NCBI GenBank assembly: GCA_015231825.1
Contig: JADGAV010000001.1
Location: 186,001-250,000, forward strand
Source: SAR324 cluster bacterium
Lineage (GTDB): Bacteria; SAR324; NAC60-12
DNA: 64,000 nt
Reading direction: 5' to 3'
A model generated the notes under the pieces. It ran no database searches and had not been told where the DNA came from. It worked only from the letters and a program-made list of their open reading frames with translations. Position numbers and translations under genes: made by a program. Below are positions 33,572 through 42,830 of the stretch, one piece after another (the first letter of the stretch is position 1; each line of letters opens with the position of its first letter).

Positions 33572-33602
33572 TCTATCCGTAATTATACGTACAATTACGG
33601 AT
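33572..33602. promoter_or_regulatory. Operator candidate upstream of badI (motif copy 2)
   Basis: TCTATCCGTAATTATACGTA matches the site at 10191 in 18 of 20 positions. It also forms half of a perfect 10-bp inverted repeat ATCCGTAATT-N8-AATTACGGAT (33575-33602). A further dyad TGAATTTGA-N15-TCAAATTCA is at 33611-33643. Confidence 0.65.
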
Positions 33603-33722
33603 GGACAAATTGAATTTGATGTTGCAAGATGACTTCAAATTCATTTTATTTGAGTTGCTGAGAACTGCTTTCGTGCTGTTACAACAGTATTTGATTCCAA
33701 TTTACAGGGGAGGTATTGACTG

Positions 33723-34517
33723 ATGAGTTATCAAGACATTATTTTTGAAAAACAGGAAGGAATTGCCAGGATCACTATAAATCGTCCCAAGGTCTACAAT
33801 GCCTTTCGCCCTAAAACCTGTGTTGAATTAATTCAGGCCTTTCTTGATGCCGGGTGGGATCCGGAAATCGGAGTGATCGTCTTGTCGGGCAGTGGAGAAA
33901 AAGCATTCTGTACCGGAGGTGATCAATCGGATAAAGATGGGAAATATGGTGACAGTGAAACCCGGGGAACCGTCGGAATGCCCGTTGAAGAACTGCACTC
34001 TGTCATACGGGATGTCCCCAAACCAGTGATTGCCAAAGTCCGTGGTTATGCCATCGGGGGAGGGAATGTCCTCGCGACACTCTGCGATTTGACCCTCGCT
34101 GCGGAGAGTGCGATTTTTGGCCAGGTTGGGCCAAAGATGGGCTCTGTTGATCCAGGTTTCGGAACCGCATACCTTTCCCGGCTGGTTGGTGAGAAAAAAG
34201 CGCGCGAAATTTGGTTTTTATGCCGTCGCTACAGCGCTCAGGAAGCTCTGGAAATGGGGTTGATCAATGCTGTTTTTCCCGATGAGCAGCTGGATGCGGA
34301 AGTGGATGCCTGGTGTTCAGAGCTCGTACAGCGAAGTCCTACTGCGATAGCAATTGCCAAACGGTCTTTCAATGCAGACAGCGAAAACATTCGCGGGATT
34401 GGAGGCTTGGGGATGCAGGCGCTTTCCCTTTACTATCAAACTGAAGAATCGAAAGAAGGCGTCAATGCATTCAACGAAAAACGAAGCCCTGAATTTCGTA
34501 AATTTATAAAGCCCTGA
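33723..34517 (+). CDS. badI: 2-ketocyclohexanecarboxyl-CoA hydrolase (BadI)
   Basis: 264-residue crotonase-fold enzyme that opens the ring of 2-ketocyclohexanecarboxyl-CoA to pimelyl-CoA. It closely follows the BadI/MenB subgroup pattern: INRPKVYNAFRPKTC, AFCTGGDQS, GMPVEELHSVIRDVPKPVIAKV, GYAIGGGNVLATLCDLT, FGQVGPKMGSVDPGFGTAYL and VGEKKAREIW, ending in EKRSPEFRKFIKP. I recall near-identical blocks in R. palustris BadI. MenB (naphthoate synthase) is the alternative, but the GGGNVLA and IRDVPKPVIA blocks and the catabolic context favour BadI. GGGAGG lies upstream of the ATG. It works after the BadH-like dehydrogenase at 8.5 kb. Confidence 0.87.
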   Translation: MSYQDIIFEKQEGIARITINRPKVYNAFRPKTCVELIQAFLDAGWDPEIGVIVLSGSGEKAFCTGGDQSDKDGKYGDSETRGTVGMPVEELHSVIRDVPKPVIAKVRGYAIGGGNVLATLCDLTLAAESAIFGQVGPKMGSVDPGFGTAYLSRLVGEKKAREIWFLCRRYSAQEALEMGLINAVFPDEQLDAEVDAWCSELVQRSPTAIAIAKRSFNADSENIRGIGGLGMQALSLYYQTEESKEGVNAFNEKRSPEFRKFIKP

Positions 34518-34577
34518 TTCTGTCTTTTCAAGGCAGTGAAAAATCGCTCTTGAGACTTTAAATTTTGGAAACTGACA

Positions 34578-36161
34578 ATGAAGCAAAACACATTTACAGA
34601 CCCTCAAAATCAATCTGCAGAGGTTTCTCGCAAAGTTCAACAATTTGTCGAGGAACTTGCCCAGGGAAATCTGACGGCTCAGCTCAACATTAAGGGAGAC
34701 ACAGACCTTCCCCTTCCTCATGTTTTGGAGCAGCTGCAAATGTTTCTGAGCGAAAAAATCCAGGAACTTTCAGAAAATAATGAGGATCTTAAATCCTCTT
34801 CTGATGATTTGAGCAGCAATTCAGGCGAAATGCTGAAACATGCCATCCGAACGAATCAAGATGCCATCCGTGTTGCTGAAGCCTCCGGCCAAATGGCTTC
34901 GAATATAGAGGAAATAGCCGGCAGCATCAAAACTTTAGACAAGACGATGAGTTCTGTCTCGGACACCTCGCAGTCCTCTTCAGAAAATGTTCAATCGCTT
35001 GCTGTTGCAACTGAAGAAATGGCGGTAACGATAAACGATATTGCTCAAAATGCAGAAAAAGCAAGGGATGTGGCGAATGAAGCAGTCTCCAGTGTTTCCA
35101 ACGCCTCTCAGCAAGTGGAGCAGCTCAATCAATCTGCCGGGGAAATCACTCAGGTTGTTGAGGTCATTAAGGAAATTTCTGAACAAACTAAACTGCTAGC
35201 CTTGAATGCCACAATTGAAGCTGCCCATGCCGGCGATGCTGGAAAAGGATTTGCCGTGGTGGCCAATGAAGTGAAGGAGCTCGCCAACCAGGCACATTCT
35301 TCGGTCAATGATATCCGGGAAAAGATTGAAGCGATTCAATCTGCTTCAAAGAATATGGTGGCAGAAATTGGAACAATAGGGACCGTGATCAATCGAGTCA
35401 ATTCAATAATTGGCACCATTGCAACCTCGGTTGAGGAACAGTCGGTCACTGCACAGGACATGGCACAAAACATCCAGCAGGCGGCTGGAGGGATCAAGGA
35501 AATGAGTTTGATGGTCAGCAGTACCTCCGGCGAAGTGAGTGAGGTCAATGTCAATGTTGCTCAAGTCACTCAATTGGCAACAGATATTTCAATGTATACG
35601 GCAGAAATGGAAAATCAAAGTGATCAAATTAAGAAAACGTCTGTGCTGGTCAATGCCATTGCTTTTGAACTTTCCTCCATGCGAACCGATTTGGGAAGGA
35701 TTGTGCAAACATTTCAGCTGCCTGCACAACGAAGAGATGTTTCAAAGGGACCGCGGTTGTTAATCCGCTATTCCGATGTTTATGACGTCCGCGTGAAAAG
35801 GTTCAATGAAGATCACAAAGTTATTTTTGCCTATATCAATGAAATTCATACCGCTATTAAAGCGCAAAAAAGTCAACAGGAATTGATCCCGGTCTTCACA
35901 AAATTGGCCGAGTTTACAACACAGCATTTCTCTCGGGAAGAGGAGTCTTTTGTTCAAACCTCTTATCCTGATTATAATTCCCACAAAAAGATTCATGAAA
36001 AATTGTTAAAGGAAGTTGGAGCGATTTTAACCCAGTTGAAGGGAGGAGAAGAAGTGAATCTGGTGGAAGTGATGGTGTTTTTGAAGGACTGGCTGCAGGT
36101 CCATATCATGAAAGTGGACAAACAATATGCACCCCACCTGAACCAAAGCGGAATTTCTTAA
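34578..36161 (+). CDS. Soluble methyl-accepting chemotaxis protein with C-terminal hemerythrin domain
   Basis: 527 residues without membrane spans. A HAMP-like start (~20-55) precedes a long coiled-coil signalling region with the MCP hairpin tip [31 protein letters not shown] (~195-225). From ~395 a bacteriohemerythrin domain follows: [37 protein letters not shown] and [14 protein letters not shown], giving the full di-iron ligand set. It should sense O2 or NO and signal to CheA. The chemotaxis genes themselves are not in the window. Confidence 0.92.
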   Translation: MKQNTFTDPQNQSAEVSRKVQQFVEELAQGNLTAQLNIKGDTDLPLPHVLEQLQMFLSEKIQELSENNEDLKSSSDDLSSNSGEMLKHAIRTNQDAIRVAEASGQMASNIEEIAGSIKTLDKTMSSVSDTSQSSSENVQSLAVATEEMAVTINDIAQNAEKARDVANEAVSSVSNASQQVEQLNQSAGEITQVVEVIKEISEQTKLLALNATIEAAHAGDAGKGFAVVANEVKELANQAHSSVNDIREKIEAIQSASKNMVAEIGTIGTVINRVNSIIGTIATSVEEQSVTAQDMAQNIQQAAGGIKEMSLMVSSTSGEVSEVNVNVAQVTQLATDISMYTAEMENQSDQIKKTSVLVNAIAFELSSMRTDLGRIVQTFQLPAQRRDVSKGPRLLIRYSDVYDVRVKRFNEDHKVIFAYINEIHTAIKAQKSQQELIPVFTKLAEFTTQHFSREEESFVQTSYPDYNSHKKIHEKLLKEVGAILTQLKGGEEVNLVEVMVFLKDWLQVHIMKVDKQYAPHLNQSGIS

Positions 36162-36168
36162 AAAACAA

Positions 36169-36621
36169 ATGGAAAACCTGCCGGGAACTTATTTGCTGAT
36201 CCTGAAATCAGTCCGAAACAATGTTCTGCAAATAGGTAAACTCGGCCAGTTGGATCTTGTGCCGGGATACTACCTTTATGTCGGAAGTGCTTTTGGGCCG
36301 GGGGGTGTCGAGTCAAGAGTGTCACACCACCGAAAAGCTTCTGCAAATCTTCACTGGCATATCGATTATCTTCGCAGCGAATTGCCTTTAAAAGAAATCT
36401 GGTATTCCTGTGACCCGGTTCGGCGTGAACATCAATGGGCCGGGGAGATTAAAAAAATGGAGGGAGCAGTTCTGCCTCTTAAAAAGTTCGGAGCCTCGGA
36501 TTGTCATTGCGAAACTCACCTTTTCTTTTTCCGGAAACGCCCTTCGAAATTTATATTTTCCTCAACTATTCATTCACAATACAGAGAACATCGATCAATT
36601 CATAGGGAAAGAGTAAAATAA
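36169..36621 (+). CDS. DUF123 (GIY-YIG-like) protein
   Basis: 150 residues. DUF123 pattern: TYLLILKSVRNNVLQIGKLG, VPGYYLYVGSAFGPGGVESRVSHH, LHWHIDYLRSELPLKEIW and KKFGASDCHCETHLFFF. The family has a GIY-YIG nuclease-like fold and unknown function. The last ~30 residues look unstructured. It begins 7 bp after the chemoreceptor stop. Confidence 0.8.
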   Translation: MENLPGTYLLILKSVRNNVLQIGKLGQLDLVPGYYLYVGSAFGPGGVESRVSHHRKASANLHWHIDYLRSELPLKEIWYSCDPVRREHQWAGEIKKMEGAVLPLKKFGASDCHCETHLFFFRKRPSKFIFSSTIHSQYREHRSIHRERVK

Positions 36622-36795
36622 ACGATTCTCTTATTGATCACGTTCCTCAAAATAGACCTCCCGATACCCAAAGCAGTTGCCCCGGGACAGTCTTCCTTCA
36701 TTCAGTTGATCCTGAGAAGCAGAAAAACAAAATTAATAAGGCTTGCGAAACTGAGATGCAACGGGTTGCTTACCTGTTCGGTCAACGAGCAATGA

Positions 36796-36891
36796 TCAGT
36801 TTCTTCCTACCGTGTCTCCCACTTTGATTTTCTGGGAAAAATCGATCTGATTCAATATGTCGGGGTGAATCTCCTCCTGGGCGATTTTCAA
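36796..36891 (-). other. Short protein-like ORF in an otherwise gene-free gap
   Basis: A 31-residue minus-strand frame (TTG start) encoding KIAQEEIHPDILNQIDF then KIKVGDTVGRN. No ribosome binding site and no flanking domain are seen. It is probably a gene remnant or chance. Apart from this, 36622-36970 shows nothing recognisable. Confidence 0.15.
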
Positions 36892-36974
36892 TTATTTCAA
36901 GAATTTTTGAACATTACGTAGAATTGCGGATTGACGAAATGAATGAGTCCATGTAACGTAAAATCAAATGAAAC

Positions 36975-37034
36975 TTTTGGTAACTTTTTAAATATTTTTT
37001 TGGTAACTTTTATAAAAACTTTTGCTTAACTTTT
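36975..37034 (+). repeat. Three ~23-bp-period direct repeats upstream of the signalling operon
   Basis: TTTTGGTAACTTTT occurs at 36975-36988 and 36998-37011, and as a degenerate copy TTTTGCTTAACTTTT at 37020-37034. The spacing of about two helical turns places the copies on one DNA face, as for a multimeric activator or response regulator. The third copy ends ~38 bp before the next gene. Confidence 0.6.
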
Positions 37035-37071
37035 AAAAGTAATTCCTTCACTCTACCCGAATGAGGACAGC

Positions 37072-38652
37072 ATGTCAGCAAATCGTAAGGAAGAAATTTG
37101 TGCGGTGCAGGAATGTGGGCAGAATTGCAGCGATGAATTCAAACAGATTTTTGAGAAGCCAATCGATCTGGAAAGCTTGGATGCGGTTCCGACAAGCAGC
37201 CTGGGAAACCAGGAAAATCCAATCTATCAGGAAATCAATAGAGTTTATGAATGCATCTATCGGCACAAGATTTCTCTGCTCGAAAGAGCAGAAGAAATGG
37301 CAAACGGTCAGATCTTTGACCACACGAAGAGGTATGCGATTTCAATGCTACGCTGCGAAGATATTATTTCTGAAAAAGACAAATTCACAAGCGGTCTGAA
37401 CAAACAGTACGTCAGTTTAAAGCAGGCGGTGGATGACAGCGTCAAACGTGCAGAACTCGTTAAAAAACTGCAGTTGGATGGAGATGAACTCGTTACGGTC
37501 AATGAAAACACCTGGAAAAATATGTCGAATGCACAGAAACTGGATTTGAACGGACAGTTGAATGGACAATTTATTTATGCAAGGAAGGTTTTTCGACAGG
37601 CTTCTGTCGTAATTTTTCAAGAATTTTTTGGAAGTCTGGCCATCATGAATGTCTTTGTTGCCTATCTGAATTTTCAGAAGACTTTGCTTGAATGCTTTAA
37701 GGAAATAATTTTACAGCGGCAGGAAGAAGATTCTTCAAACTCAAATGATACCGCTTCGAAAAATGTTGGGTCAGATCTGAAAAAAATAAATATTGTCAGA
37801 GCCAACAAGATTGTACTGGAATCTGCAATTGAGGAAACCGAGCGAAAATTGAATGAGTTTAAACTCGAATTTTCAGAAACCCATTCTCCCATTTTCAATG
37901 TTACAGGAGACTATATCAGGAATGCAATTCACAATATGAAAGTAAACCGGGACAACAAAGAAAAAGCAAAAGTCGCTTCAGAACAGCTGAAAATAAATAT
38001 TGGCAGGCTGGGCTGGTGTATTCATACGCTTTCCTGCATCACAATTCTTCATCAACCTCTGCTCAATCTGATCGAAAATATTCGTAAAACTGTCGGAGGA
38101 CTGGACATGGAATTGTATCAATTGGACCTGGCACGAGGAAAAATTTACTTTTATGCCGCTAAAGAATGTCAAACCAGACAGAAATCCCTGCATTCCACCA
38201 AACCTCTCAATGAAACGTCGGATCAGGCAAGGCTTGGCCAGGGAATCTCTGAGGAGATCATTCAAAAAAGCAAAATTTCTGCAAAATCCTGGTTGCAAAA
38301 AGCAGAAAAGGCGTTTTTGTCCGGCATGAAAAAGGTCAAAGTAATGTCTCAGGAACATATCAGTCTGTTTTGTGATTATACCGAAACCGCTCAGCAGATG
38401 TGCCTCTTGAGTGAAGAGTTGGGAATTGACAAAATGCACTCAAAAAATGCGCTCTCGAGGGGGGTGTCCAATTTGAGGAAACTGATAACGAGCCCTCAAA
38501 TTCACCCCTCTTTTGCCAAACGGAAAGGGGATCGGAAATCATTGGCCAGTTATCACGTGCTTCACAATATCAGGCTGGAGTGCGTCATTCTCTCGCACCC
38601 GCTTGAAGGCGAAGAAAAGGATATTCTGGCCGAGTATGAAAAGGTTTTTTAG
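37072..38652 (+). CDS. Large helical hypothetical protein (526 aa)
   Basis: I do not recognise this protein. It is soluble, strongly helical, and has an N-terminal cluster of four cysteines in the first ~20 residues (ICAVQECGQNC). A Ser/Asn-rich linker lies near residue 220. There is no signal peptide or membrane span. It is the first gene behind the triple repeat and is separated from the next signalling gene by a strong stem-loop. Probably a component or effector of the downstream phosphorelay. Confidence 0.6.
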   Translation: MSANRKEEICAVQECGQNCSDEFKQIFEKPIDLESLDAVPTSSLGNQENPIYQEINRVYECIYRHKISLLERAEEMANGQIFDHTKRYAISMLRCEDIISEKDKFTSGLNKQYVSLKQAVDDSVKRAELVKKLQLDGDELVTVNENTWKNMSNAQKLDLNGQLNGQFIYARKVFRQASVVIFQEFFGSLAIMNVFVAYLNFQKTLLECFKEIILQRQEEDSSNSNDTASKNVGSDLKKINIVRANKIVLESAIEETERKLNEFKLEFSETHSPIFNVTGDYIRNAIHNMKVNRDNKEKAKVASEQLKINIGRLGWCIHTLSCITILHQPLLNLIENIRKTVGGLDMELYQLDLARGKIYFYAAKECQTRQKSLHSTKPLNETSDQARLGQGISEEIIQKSKISAKSWLQKAEKAFLSGMKKVKVMSQEHISLFCDYTETAQQMCLLSEELGIDKMHSKNALSRGVSNLRKLITSPQIHPSFAKRKGDRKSLASYHVLHNIRLECVILSHPLEGEEKDILAEYEKVF

Positions 38653-38726
38653 CGTCTTTCCTGTTTGCCGGACAGTATTTGAAGCGAATGAACGCTTATT
38701 CCAAAAATGTAGCCGGGAACGGGCAA

Positions 38727-38762
38727 ACGCTTGGAGCAAATGGGTTCGCCTGCTCCAAGTGT
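38727..38762 (+). terminator. Stem-loop between the 526-aa gene and the HTH-receiver gene
   Basis: CTTGGAGCA-N12-TGCTCCAAG is a perfect 9-bp stem, extended to about 12 bp with one G-U pair. There is no T-run, so it may be an attenuator or processing site rather than a strong terminator. Confidence 0.4.
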
Positions 38763-38841
38763 GCATGAGTTAGAAAACGTATGTCTCCTTGTTTCTGGCC
38801 GTCATACGAAAATAATTTATCCACTAATCATAAATAGAAAA

Positions 38842-39795
38842 ATGAACAAGATTCGAAAAAAGCGAGAAAATTTAGGGTGGACGATCCGGGAACTGGCGCA
38901 AAAAATGAGAGTCACTCACACGACCATCAATTTTTGGGAAAACGGAGTGAAGCAGCCTCGTCCTGCAAATCGAATCAAATTAGCGAAGGTTCTTCGCACT
39001 TCCCAGGGAAATTTGTTCCCTGAAAAGAAAGACAATAGATCTGGAATTTTGGAGATACTGCTGATTGAAGACAATCCGGGAGATGCCCGCCTGATTAAAG
39101 AACTGCTGTTGGAATTCAAAAGGCTGGAAAAGGTTAATTTTCATTGGGTGGAAAGTTTAGCGGAAGGGATCTCGTTTCTCAAAAAAGATCCGATCGATAT
39201 TATCTTACTCGATCTCTCTCTTCCAGACAGTCAGGGATTGATCACTTTTCAGAAAATTTACAGCTATGAACCGGAAATTCCCATCATTGTTCTCACCGGC
39301 CTGGACGATGACGAAGTGGCTCTGGATGCTTTGCGCCGGGGCAGTCAGGACTATTTAGTCAAAGGGCGATTTGACAGTTACCTGCTGGGGCATTCGATTC
39401 GATACGCGTTGGAAAGACAACAGTTTATTGTTGACCACAATAAGGCAGAAAAGGCGCTGAAAGAAAAAAACGATAATTTCCAAATCGTTTTCAACCTCAT
39501 GTCAGACGGGGTCGGCATCATCCAGGATGAGATTCTGGTCAGCGTGAATCCGTCATTTCTTGCCATTTGGGGCTATAGAGATGAATCCGAACTGATCGGA
39601 AAACCGGTGGCAGACTTATTTGTCAATGAAAAAGAAGCACGCCTGTTTCGGCATATTGGTGATGAAAACTCAGAATTTCGTGAATTTTATGGAGTGGGCA
39701 AAATTGGTAAAAAGGTACTCGCCAATATTTGTTCCAAAGGAATCGTATATAACGGAAACCCGGCAAAAATGTTGATAATGAAACAATTGTTCTAG
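38842..39795 (+). CDS. HTH-XRE / receiver / PAS protein
   Basis: 317 residues from MNKIRKKR (the upstream part of the track ORF crosses the stem-loop). An XRE helix-turn-helix is at ~1-55 (TIRELAQKMRVTHTTINFWENG). A receiver follows at ~68-190 (ILLIEDNPGDARL, LLDLSLPDSQG with the phospho-Asp, VLTGLDDD, DYLVKG), then a PAS domain at ~215-310. There is no kinase or other effector. DNA binding placed in front of the receiver is the reverse of common response regulators. The weak ribosome binding site suggests low expression. It heads a series of kinase genes. Confidence 0.82.
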   Translation: MNKIRKKRENLGWTIRELAQKMRVTHTTINFWENGVKQPRPANRIKLAKVLRTSQGNLFPEKKDNRSGILEILLIEDNPGDARLIKELLLEFKRLEKVNFHWVESLAEGISFLKKDPIDIILLDLSLPDSQGLITFQKIYSYEPEIPIIVLTGLDDDEVALDALRRGSQDYLVKGRFDSYLLGHSIRYALERQQFIVDHNKAEKALKEKNDNFQIVFNLMSDGVGIIQDEILVSVNPSFLAIWGYRDESELIGKPVADLFVNEKEARLFRHIGDENSEFREFYGVGKIGKKVLANICSKGIVYNGNPAKMLIMKQLF

Positions 39796-39815
39796 CTCCT
39801 GACCAAGAGTGCACC

Positions 39816-40826
39816 ATGGAAAAAATTTCAGTTTTCAGAAGCATTTTAATTTTAATCGTTGTTGCCGTTGGAATCGGATTCTGGGTGGTTTTTGAAAAAT
39901 CTCTGAATTCTGCGGAAACACTGGAAAAGGTCACGATTGCAGAGGCAAATCAAATGATTGGCAGTCTCGTCTATGTTGCCTCTGTCAAGGGATATTTCGA
40001 AAAAGAAGGATTGGAAGTAATTCTTCAGAAGTATACAACGGGGAAAGCCAGTCTCAATGCTGTTCTGCAAGGAAGAGCCGATCTGGCGACGACGGCGGAA
40101 ACTCCAATCATGCATGCGGTGATGAGCAAACAGAAAATTTATACCCTGGCAACCATTGGTACGACAACGAAAAATCTGGCTCTTATCGGAAGAAAAGATC
40201 ATGGCATCAAGGGTATCCATGACCTCAGAGGGAAAAAAATCGGCATAACATTGGGTACCAATGGGGAGTTTTTTCTCGATACTTTTCTGTTGAATCATCT
40301 CATTGCCAAAAATGAAATTGTGGCTGTTTCTCTGAAACCTGAAGAGATGTTTGATGCTGTCATGAAGGGAGAAGTGGATGCGGTTACTACCTGGAACCCT
40401 CACCTGAGAAAAATTAAATATGAACTGGGGGAAAAAGGAATCCTCTTTGGGGATGAGAGTATTTACAATTGGACCTGGAACATTGTTGGAATGCAGGAAT
40501 TTGTTAAAAATAACCCTGAGACCATCAAAAAAGTAATTCGGGCATTGGCTGCTGCTGAAGAATTGATTAGAAAAGACCCGAAGGAGGCGATGCGTGCCAC
40601 CGCGAAATATTTCAAAAATAATTCTCCTGATTTAGCCGAAGAATGGGAGTTACTCGACCTCAGTCTTTCCCTGGGTCAATATTTTCTCACGGGAATAGAA
40701 GCGCAGGCACGATGGGCCATTAAAAACAAATTGACGGATCAAAGTTCTGTTCCCAGCTTTCTTGACTACATCTATGCCGATGCTTTAAAGGATGTTAAAC
40801 CTCAGGCGGTCACACTGATCCAGTAG
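39816..40826 (+). CDS. NMT1/THI5- or SsuA-like periplasmic substrate-binding protein
   Basis: 336 residues with an N-terminal membrane anchor/signal (~8-25). The SsuA/TauA/THI5 fold is shown by VTIAEANQMIGSLVYVASVKGYFEKEGLEV, GRADLATTAETPIMHAV, DLRGKKIGITLGTNGEFF and VMKGEVDAVTTWNPH. No ABC permease or ATPase accompanies it. Instead a membrane histidine kinase starts 9 bp downstream, so it probably acts as the ligand-binding partner of that sensor. The ligand is unknown; sulfonates, thiamine precursors and aromatics are typical for the fold. Confidence 0.83.
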   Translation: MEKISVFRSILILIVVAVGIGFWVVFEKSLNSAETLEKVTIAEANQMIGSLVYVASVKGYFEKEGLEVILQKYTTGKASLNAVLQGRADLATTAETPIMHAVMSKQKIYTLATIGTTTKNLALIGRKDHGIKGIHDLRGKKIGITLGTNGEFFLDTFLLNHLIAKNEIVAVSLKPEEMFDAVMKGEVDAVTTWNPHLRKIKYELGEKGILFGDESIYNWTWNIVGMQEFVKNNPETIKKVIRALAAAEELIRKDPKEAMRATAKYFKNNSPDLAEEWELLDLSLSLGQYFLTGIEAQARWAIKNKLTDQSSVPSFLDYIYADALKDVKPQAVTLIQ

Positions 40827-40835
40827 AAGTATCCA

Positions 40836-42374
40836 ATGAAAATTAAAACAACCCTGCATCTCAACATTCTGATCGTTATTGTTTTGCTGTGTTTGATGAT
40901 TTTGGTTCTTTTTTGGGGAATTCGTCAAATTGAAACAGCAAATCAGAAAGAAAATATTATGGATCAGATTGTGAGCGATGTTTTTCACCTCAATCTTCTC
41001 ACCAATGAATTTTTGCTGTATCGAGAAAAACGTGCCAAAGAGCAATGGCAACTTGTATTGGAGTCGCTTTCGAAACGGGTACAGACAAATATGTTCCGAA
41101 AAAACGAGGATCTGAATGCGCTGAAAAAGATGAAAGAAAATATTGAGAGTCTGCAAAAAAGCTTTTCCGTATTGGTTTATAACTATGGGGATCGGAACAA
41201 CCCTTACAAATCACCAATGTCTGCCCTGCTGGAAGAGCAGCTGATCAGCCAGTTACTGATCAAATCGCAATCTCTCGTAAACTTTGCGGAGCAGTTGAGA
41301 GGGAGAAAAAAGTTGGAAATCTCTGCTGTTCTTGAAAACCTCACTCTGGGAATAATCATCCTGATGCTTGCGATCACACTTGCCATTCTTGCCAGTTTGA
41401 TCATGACGTCAAGGAAGATTCTCCATCCCCTCGATGCTTTCCAATCAGGTATCCTGAAGATCGGCAGTGGGGATCTTGCCCATAAAATGGGGATCATTTC
41501 AAAAAACGAGATTGGCGAGCTTTCCGCGGCCTTCGATCAAATGACGGAAAAACTGAAAGCGTCTTATGATCTGCTGAAGCGGGAAATCAATCTGCGCAAA
41601 CAGGGGCAGGAATTGGTTTACGAGCTCAATCGGGAACTGGAAAAACGAGCGGAGGCGTTGGAACGGTCCAATCGGGAATTGCAGCAATTCGCCTATGTGG
41701 CTTCCCATGACCTTCAGGAACCATTGCGGATGGTTGTGAGCTATATGGGCCTTTTGGAACGGCGCTATCAGGACAAGCTGGATCAGGATGCCAGCGAATT
41801 TATCGGCTTTGCGGTGGATGGTGCAAAACGGATGCAGCAATTGATAGAAGACCTTTTAGAATATGCCAGGGTAGAATCAAGAGGAAAACCTTTTGTTCCA
41901 TGCGATTGTACCGAAATTTTTAATCAGGTGATGATTGATTTACAGAACAGAATCGAAGAGAGCAATGCAAAGGTTATCCAGCACGGTCTTCCTGTTGTGA
42001 AGGCAGATGGCTCTCAGTTGGAACGTTTGTTTCAGAATTTGATCGGAAATGCCGTCAAGTATAACAGCAATCCGGTTCCTGAAGTGAAAGTGGCAGCAGA
42101 AAAGCGAAACAATGAATGGCTGTTTTCCGTGCAGGACAACGGCATCGGAATCGCTGAGGAACATTTCGATCGAATTTTTATCATTTTTCAGCGTCTGCAT
42201 ACAAGAAATGAATATTCCGGGACCGGCATTGGTCTGACCATCTGCCAAAGGATCGTAGAACGGCATGGAGGGCGGATATGGGTGGAATCGGAATTAGGAA
42301 AAGGATCAACTTTTTTATTTACCATCCCGATACAAGGAGAGGGAGATGAGCAAATCGAACAGGAAGCCGATTGA
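40836..42374 (+). CDS. Membrane sensor histidine kinase (HAMP)
   Basis: 512 residues. Spans at ~9-28 and ~165-187 enclose a helical periplasmic sensor; HAMP is at ~190-240 and a coiled coil follows. The HisKA motif is [12 protein letters not shown] (~290, phospho-His in SHD). HATPase boxes are [35 protein letters not shown] and GKGSTF. The phytochrome-type SHDLQEP kinase is typically paired with Rcp1-like receivers, and one follows with a 29-bp overlap. Its sensing partner may be the substrate-binding protein encoded upstream. Confidence 0.9.
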   Translation: MKIKTTLHLNILIVIVLLCLMILVLFWGIRQIETANQKENIMDQIVSDVFHLNLLTNEFLLYREKRAKEQWQLVLESLSKRVQTNMFRKNEDLNALKKMKENIESLQKSFSVLVYNYGDRNNPYKSPMSALLEEQLISQLLIKSQSLVNFAEQLRGRKKLEISAVLENLTLGIIILMLAITLAILASLIMTSRKILHPLDAFQSGILKIGSGDLAHKMGIISKNEIGELSAAFDQMTEKLKASYDLLKREINLRKQGQELVYELNRELEKRAEALERSNRELQQFAYVASHDLQEPLRMVVSYMGLLERRYQDKLDQDASEFIGFAVDGAKRMQQLIEDLLEYARVESRGKPFVPCDCTEIFNQVMIDLQNRIEESNAKVIQHGLPVVKADGSQLERLFQNLIGNAVKYNSNPVPEVKVAAEKRNNEWLFSVQDNGIGIAEEHFDRIFIIFQRLHTRNEYSGTGIGLTICQRIVERHGGRIWVESELGKGSTFLFTIPIQGEGDEQIEQEAD

Positions 42375-42789
42375 TATTTTACTGGTTGAGGACAACCCCG
42401 GAGATATCCGTCTCACTGAAGAAGCACTGAAGGAAAGCAAGATCGTGAACACCCTGCATGTTGTCATGGATGGAGTGCAGGCATTGAACTATCTTTTCAG
42501 GAAGGGAATTTATGCCGATGCAAGGCTTCCGAATCTGATTCTTCTGGATTTAAATCTGCCAAAAAAAAACGGTCGTGAAGTTCTCAAGGAAATAAAGAAG
42601 GATTCTCTGCTGAGGCTGATTCCAGTTGTGATACTGACGACCTCTAAAGCCGATGAGGATGTACTCAAATCCTATAGCCTTCACGCGAACTGCTATATTA
42701 CCAAGCCGGTAGATCTGGAACGGTTTATTGAGATTGTCCGTTCCATTGAAAATTTTTGGTTCAGGGTTGTGGAATTGCCATCGCATTGA
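42346..42789 (+). CDS. Single-domain response regulator, Rcp1-like
   Basis: 147-residue stand-alone receiver: [19 protein letters not shown], phospho-Asp in [26 protein letters not shown] (Thr) and NCYITKPVD (Lys). The NPGD signature is typical of Rcp1 partners of phytochrome-like kinases. It is preceded by GGAGAGGGAG and overlaps the kinase gene, so it is the expected phosphoacceptor of that kinase. Confidence 0.92.
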   Translation: MSKSNRKPIDILLVEDNPGDIRLTEEALKESKIVNTLHVVMDGVQALNYLFRKGIYADARLPNLILLDLNLPKKNGREVLKEIKKDSLLRLIPVVILTTSKADEDVLKSYSLHANCYITKPVDLERFIEIVRSIENFWFRVVELPSH

Positions 42790-42830
42790 TTCTGCAGGAG
42801 AATCTCAGATAGGACAGGGGACGAAGAAAA

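Noticed and set aside
36796-36891. Ribosomal protein L19-like or FKBP-like remnant
   Set aside because: Only a short KVGDTV-type resemblance; too little sequence to support any family.
36975-37034. Replication-origin iterons
   Set aside because: Only three copies, no DnaA boxes and no replication gene nearby; a promoter-proximal regulatory array is simpler.
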